Source: Micropterix aruncella (taxonomy: Eukaryota; Arthropoda; Insecta; Lepidoptera; Micropterigidae). Taken from it: a stretch of 64,000 nucleotides of DNA. The notes under the pieces are model-generated. The model worked only from the letters and a program-made list of their open reading frames with translations, was not told the origin of the DNA and ran no database searches. A program made the position numbers and the translations under genes. Shown piece by piece: positions 58,300 through 64,000 of the stretch (the stretch's first letter is position 1; each line of letters opens with the position of its first letter). The stretch covers positions 14,400,639 through 14,464,638 of the forward strand of contig OX155961.1 of assembly GCA_944548615.1 (NCBI GenBank), given 5' to 3'.

Positions 58300-60640
58300 A
58301 AAATATTACATGAGATAGTCAATAATCTTTTATTCATTCAAAATTGCAAATACAGTAGCAATATTAATAAATATAAAATGTAATAATAAAAAATATTTTT
58401 TCTTAAGACACAAATAATCATAAATATAAATGAAACAAATAACCAAAAAAAATATCAAAGAAACCAATAGTCTAGCATTACATAATGCAATAATTAGTCG
58501 ATATAATTAATACTAATAATTAAAAAAGTCAGACCTAATAGGTAAATGCTCAATAATCAATAATTATCAAGTTCTTCCTTCGAGGTTTACCTGTTTTAAC
58601 ATATCAAAAATAGAGGTATCTTAAAGAGATGATTTTTTTTTTCATAATAAGTATGTTTATTAAAATATTTTTTCTAGGTCGTCTAACCTTATAAATAGCA
58701 CTTTTAGCACGGGCCAGCGTTTAACTCTATATTTGGAAAAAAATGGTCCAAATCTCATATTGACTTTGGAAGGTTAGTTTAAAGGCCAAATACAGAAACG
58801 ACTTTTGGATTATAATCAAACGGATTTTAGGGAGGGCTATTTTGCTTTGCGTCGAGTTTCATGATCACCTCGTGTATGTTGTTTTTAGCAGTAATATACT
58901 TTTTGAGTTACAATAACAGCTGTTAAATTAGGAGCGACACTGTTGGGTCTCCTCTCCGAGACAGAATTAGAGACTTCTGCTAGCAGTGACGGAATTTGGA
59001 AGTGAAGTATAAGTGGATTTCTCCTCATCAACGATTATATGAGCGCAAATAACGGCGTCAATATTTTTTGGATCATTTTGGGCACTGATAAAAAAATATA
59101 TAACAATAATTAAAAAAAAATGTAATAACAAAATGTATATCTTTCGTTAATTCTCAATAAAAATGTCAGTTGATCTTCTCAATTCTCAATAGCCTGGTTC
59201 GGGTCTCGTTAATTACTGCTTCCTTAGCCCTAAATTTCCAGTCCAACACCTCTGAAAATATGTCTGTGACTACCATAGCTTTATGAGAAAGTTTAGGTAC
59301 GGAACTCTCGGCGTGTGAATAAAACTCGCACTTTTATATAACTTTTAATTTTAACTCCTTCCTTATTTATCGTATAATTTTTGAGAATTTATGTGGAATA
59401 CCAGAAACTGCTATCTAGTGAGTATCGTATGAACTTTTACACTTTGTAGATATACGTATATATTCGTTGCGCGAATTAATGGAAAATAATTCATAGATCG
59501 ATATAGATCGCAGGCTGTAGATCGCTATTATATAATAAAACATAAAAATATATATGGAAAGTTCATTCTTCTTTTCCCAAGAATAGGTAATTATTACGCA
59601 TAAAATCAATTTTGAGTAGATACTTAATGCATCGAAGTCTGGTAGGTTTTCGTATTATCATCAAATATAGGAATAATTGAGCAATACGGAAAATGATTAT
59701 TTTCAATAATGAAAATATAAGCTCTCCCATAATCGTCGATTTTATTTGTAAGTAGATATCACTCAACAAAATATAAAAAATTCAAAATAAAAATTATTGC
59801 GAAAATCTATTCTAGTCAGAATAGAGACGCGGCTGCAGGTCAATGCTATCCAGTTAATTATGACGAAAACATCTGATTCCATATTAATTAATGATTAACT
59901 TTATTTTTATGATAGCATTATTATGCCCTGATCAAATTTTATGTTGTCTATGTTGTATATTTGAGTGGAAAGTCGCGACATACCTGCTCTATATTCATAT
60001 ATTTATTTATCAATAAATTGAGTTTGATGTCTGACATAATTTGCAAAACGTTTTGTGTATTTTTTTACATAAAATTTTATTTACATTACATTACAATACA
60101 TTACATTATATTACATTCCATTCCATTCCATTACATTACATTACATTTTTATGTATGCCAGTGTAATTTTTTAATTCATATTTTTTTTGAAAAACAACAA
60201 TATTTACCTTTACCAATACTTACCTTACTAAGTACAAATGCCTTGTTCTAAAGGTGGCCTAAATCTATTGCGCTCTAATTATGCAGCATATAAATATGTT
60301 TAATGACAATAATAATTACTATAAGTTACTACGGCGTTTAATAAAAAATAATAATGAGTAAGATGAAGTTAAATTGGTCACCTTTAAGGTTTAAATGTAC
60401 ACTTGATATATCTTCTGTCGAAACTTAAAATACCCTTCCTAAAAGAGTCTTTATCTCGACTACCTACACATTCCTAAACTTCTACTATCTTTATTTCTAC
60501 AACCACGTCATCAAGTTTTACTATGCTATACTTCTACTACCACTTCATCCTCTTGAAATTTTCGTCCTCTCAGATGTTCCTTTAATATCGCAAATAGATA
60601 GAAATTGCCAGGGCCAATGTCCGCCTACTATGATGAATGT
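58300..60640. other. Intergenic, no gene seen
   Basis: AT-rich. Short frames (for example 59415-59769 minus, 59961-60251 plus) have no motifs. A (TTACA)n tract lies at 60081-60147. Confidence 0.5.
60081..60147. repeat. (TTACA)n pentamer tract
   Basis: TTACA units with variants (ATACA, TTATA, TTCCA). Confidence 0.92.
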
Positions 60641-60649
60641 TCCAGTAGG

Positions 60650-60905
60650 GTATAGCGGGGTCAGTTGAACCGGATTTTGTTCGAAACAGCGTAGACTTTA
60701 TTTTATTTAAGGTAGAGAAATGTTTCCATTTAACATAGTCAGGCTACTTTCATGGCTACATAATCATGTCAAAAACATTAAATAATTGTATTCTTAACAG
60801 TATGAAATAACGACTTTCGTGGCGAAGGTCGCGTGGCTCATCTGACCCCATATGTGGGGTCAAGTGAGCCACCCTACGGGGTCAGTTGGACTTACATAAT
60901 TTCAG
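60650..60905. repeat. Region with four GGGGTCA-GA-CC words
   Basis: CGGGGTCAGTTGAACC (60657), the inverse of TGGGGTCAGATGAGCCAC (60835), TGGGGTCAAGTGAGCCAC (60855) and CGGGGTCAGTTGGACTT (60878). The second and third face each other as a hairpin. Perhaps subterminal repeats of an unknown element. Confidence 0.55.
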
Positions 60906-61329
60906 TGCAATACTTTCTTTAAAATTATTGAATAATTTTAAAGAAATAGCTTTTTACTCCTTTAATTAATTAATACATAATAATATGTTATATTACACTA
61001 AAGCTATTTACTACATAATAATAATAAAAACCCAATCACTGTCACAATTTTGGTATATAAATATGGACCAGACCCAGGAAGGAATGCATTTGGTATGAGC
61101 ACATTGTCGGAAATCGTGGCATTAAATTCATTCTTCGCCTGGAAAACTGTCTATAAATATAAAGATATTTATATTTGAGATTGGTTTAGATATTATGTTC
61201 ACAAACCCCAGAGTCCTTAAAGCTTTACTAACCTCTAATGTCTGCTTCTGATCCAGTTAGACCCCAAGCTCTGGAACGCACTGAACTTCGGGGATATCTC
61301 GCCATTTACATATCTGAAATGGATGCTTT

Positions 61330-62080
61330 CTCTTTTGTGATTAAATGCAATGCTATTACATTTAGTAGCATTTAAAATGAGCTTATTTTTTACGCATTAA
61401 TCGAAGAGTTGGTTAATGCCCGCCTGAATCTGAAGACAATCGGCCATGCTATCCACCTAAGCATACATTTTGAGATTATCCGCGTTTAATATGTAATGTG
61501 CTCTTGATATGAATAGGCCAACGTCAAATAAGTAGGCGTTGAATAACAAAGGACCTAAGTGAGAGCCCTGCAGAACTCCAGAAGGGACTGTCGCGAAGTT
61601 ATGTTCACTACGGCTTGATGCCGGTTGGTGATATACTAGGAAATCCACCTAAAAAGATCACCGTGCACTCCCAGCCTCCTTGATTTATAAAAAAGAATCG
61701 GGTGATCAACTCGATCAAATGCCTTAGCAAAGTCCGTGTAGATAGCGTCCACTCCTTGTCGTCTGTCATGGCATAGTGATTAGGATAAAGTTAGTTTATT
61801 CCGACAAGTTTGACACTACCGAACGCTGTTTTAGAAAACCGTGTTGTTCGTCAGGTAAAAATGTTGCAATACAAGGATATACCTTTTCGAACAGTTTACT
61901 CAAGATAGAAACAATTGATGACGGTGCTATTATGAATTGGAACTTTGAGTGCTTCGTTCCACTTCTTAAGCTTCTGTCACACGGAGTGAATACTCGCTGC
62001 AAAGGTAATCGTAGCGAGCAAACTCGATATGTAAACTCATATATGTATGTGATATGTAAACTGTATGCAAACTCGTACAT
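61330..62080 (-). pseudogene. Jockey-like LINE RT domain, minus strand
   Basis: The reverse strand, with frameshifts, reads SILSKLFEKVYPCIATFLPD, EQHGFLKQRSVVSNLSE, then IYTDFAKAFDRVDHPILF (motif A), SGVLQGSHLGPLLFNAYLFD (motif B), and HYILNADNLKMYA where the catalytic ADD is ADN. RT core of a Jockey-type LINE; dead. Confidence 0.85.
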
Positions 62081-62259
62081 ATATGTGTATATATGTATGT
62101 AACTAACGCTTTATCATATATATTTGTATTAATAAGTATACTATTTTATGCCATTATCTTAGTGTTAGTATTGAAAGTAGTCTATTAGTCAGTACTACTC
62201 AAACGTCAGTACTATTCAAAAACAAAGGCAGTAATCACACAGGGATCTTCCACATTTAA

Positions 62260-62460
62260 TATTTACGCGGCGACAGGCGAGGGTTGAAAACCCCGCCCAC
62301 CACCCGGGCAGTTCTAACGACGTGGATCGTTTTATCTGCCCAGGATGTCATGCAACGACAACCTCACGCGTGCCGGAAGGGTAGCGCGTGAGGGGTGAGC
62401 GAACGGAGACCTTAGAAAGGATTCTCCGGGCTTCAGCCCCCGCCAGCACCCCGTAAACCG
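62260..62460. other. GC-rich block with 9-bp-arm hairpin
   Basis: Strong GC jump. CCTCACGCG (62362-62370) pairs with CGCGTGAGG (62385-62393) over a 14-nt loop. Probably part of an unrecognised element, 40 bp before the piggyBac. Confidence 0.45.
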
Positions 62461-62498
62461 CTTATTTAAACTTCAAAATGTTTACAATTATTACTTAA

Positions 62499-64000
62499 CC
62501 CATTAAAGCCTGCCCATAGATCGGCTCGTACGATTTTGATGAAATTTTGATATATGTGTCCAGGGGACCATAGAAGTTGACAGCAAAAAAATTTTTTTTT
62601 TTATCTGCCAACACAACTGATATATGACATGGGTATTTAAATACCCGACAGGCATTGGTGTGTTAGTTTTGACGACTGGCATAAATCACCTACACTTGGG
62701 TGGATTGCCATATAATAATAAAGAAGAAGAAGAAGTAGTAACTGCTTTCACTTTGATATATCTTTTAACATATACCGTGTGCATTTTAAGGTTATTATTT
62801 GTATAAAGAACACCCTGACAGCGTTGATTCGTAAAGATTCAGAATGGTTAGTCGAAAGAAAGTTCTTACTGCTACCGAACTGCAAGCTATTTTGGATAAA
62901 TTGGTCTGATGGAGATTGTGATGTAGAATATAACTTTGGCCAATACGCAGACGCCGTTAATATTGTCATAACACTACCCGATGCGGTCGATTCTGTTAGT
63001 GACAATGGAGAATTGGACGACAATTTTCAATTGTTGCACGATGAACTGGAGATGCCTCGTGAGATTGCCGGACAATTCGAAATCGAATGTAATTACGATG
63101 TCACGAACGAGCACATACCATCGGGCTGTGGTGATGATACAGATGTCGTAAATGAACCCAACCTTGAACAAGAAGAACAAGATGGTATGCCAGTGGCTTC
63201 AACATCTAGTGGTCGTGGGCGTAAATCAACACTGAAATCAGGGAAGGCACCGAAGCGATCCCTAATCGATGAACCAATAAAACCAAAATGGTCTCGGTTG
63301 CAAAATTATCAATTCGATAAGATTCCATTCGATGATACGGCCACTTCATACAAAGCGTTGTATCAACAGATTGGTGCCATGAATCCTGCGCAGCTTGGGA
63401 AATATTCATCGACGAGGACGTGTTGAACCTGTTGGCCACTTCCACCAACCAATATGCTTCGGCCAACAATTGTCCATTATTCATTGCATCAATTGGAGAA
63501 ATGAAAACATTTTTGGGCGTGTTGTATATAACCGGTTACCACACCTTGCCGCAAACAGATGGTTATTGTCATCTTTCGGGTAGAACAACAATTATCATCA
63601 TCCGGGTAGAACGTCAACTTCCAGGGCACAACTGGTAATGCGTTACGATCATATCGATCATTTTATCGGAAAACTCAATACACGTCGCCGTTGTCCGCAA
63701 TGCGGTGGCAAAACTGAATATGGTTGCTTGAAGGGCCAGGCTAACTTGCAACCCGCTCCTTGCTTCCTGGATTACCACAACGGTGTTGCATCAGATAATA
63801 TGAAGATTGCTAAGGCTAAATAACATATCTCTTTATGTTTCCTCAAGAAAATAAAAACAATTCAGATTTAAAAGAGCTTTTATTCACTCCAAAAGATTGT
63901 TTTTCATATTGCAAAAAATAGATATTTTTGGTATACACCATGGACTGTTGGGTATTTAAAGTACCATTTTCATTAGACCTGGTTTGACAGCCAGGTATAT
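62499..64000 (+). mobile_element. piggyBac element, truncated by the window end
   Basis: TTAA (62495-62498) is followed by CCCATTAAAGCCTGCCCATA, the piggyBac style of terminus. A palindrome GGGTATTTAAATACCC lies at 62631-62646 and GGGTATTTAAA recurs at 63950, so subterminal words are shared at both ends. The 3' terminus is beyond the window. Confidence 0.82.
62844..63823 (+). pseudogene. piggyBac transposase, internally deleted and frameshifted
   Basis: Remnant of a DDD cut-and-paste transposase. ATG at 62844 gives MVSRKKVLTATELQAILDK; a frameshift near 62900 leads into DGDCDVEYNFGQYADAVNIV and an acidic region, then KPKWSRLQNYQFDKIPF. A second shift near 63400 gives EDVLNLLATSTNQYASANNC and EMKTFLGVLYITGYHTLPQT, the start of the piggyBac core. 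The catalytic Asp region is then missing, and the frame resumes at the Cys-rich end (RRRCPQCGGKTEYGCLKG, CFLDYHN). The element cannot make transposase. Confidence 0.87.

Overview
The window looks like nuclear DNA of an insect, most likely a moth or butterfly. It is AT-rich and intron-bearing. It carries a same-strand cluster of cuticle-protein genes with the RR-2 form of the Rebers-Riddiford chitin-binding domain, embedded in repeats typical of Lepidoptera: Helitrons with CTAG ends, piggyBac, mariner and hAT pieces, many CR1/Jockey/RTE-like LINE tails, and a Penelope-like element. The species assignment is inference; there is no rRNA, tRNA or mitochondrial marker.

Host genes, all on the + strand: CPR-1A (coding exon 1179-1952), its near-identical copy CPR-1B (20898-21671), CPR-2 (23795-24471), CPR-3 (30805-33679), CPR-4 (39495-42289) and CPR-5 (50718-57349), plus an orphan first exon at 57606-57629. 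CPR-2 to CPR-5 share one architecture: TATA box, initiator about 31-33 bp further on, a 12-nt coding exon 1 (four codons), a phase-0 intron, then one exon holding the rest of the signal peptide, a variable linker and the RR-2 domain. CPR-4 and CPR-5 are tandem duplicates including promoter, intron ends and 3' UTR. CPR-1A and CPR-1B sit in a 2-kb duplicated block (about 1% diverged) whose first copy runs into a 200-N scaffold gap, so a real duplication and an uncollapsed haplotype must be told apart.

Mobile DNA fills the rest. 2212-6747: a young Penelope-like retroelement with an intact 976-residue RT/GIY-YIG ORF, 457-bp pseudo-LTRs differing at only two positions I found, and an inverted 5'-truncated partner. 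6748-8314: about 1.1 kb of pure (TA)n in three tracts. 9651-11581: a TIR element split by a foldback element of an unnamed family with 13-14 bp target-site duplications; a second full copy (43402-44069) sits inside a LINE. 40924-56136: three copies of an unnamed ~200-bp hairpin element with 12-13 bp duplications, two in CPR introns. 48109-48343: a piggyBac-type MITE whose empty site is preserved next door. 51550-53955: a decayed Helitron inside the CPR-5 intron. 62499 to the window end: a broken piggyBac.

The host genes would act together in epidermal cells, secreting chitin-binding proteins into the forming cuticle. The best candidates for undescribed biology are the two short-element families with long target-site duplications, the Penelope-like element with its ribozyme-like motif, and the 12-nt exon rule with its orphan exon. 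I could not run any search or alignment; percentages are by-eye counts.
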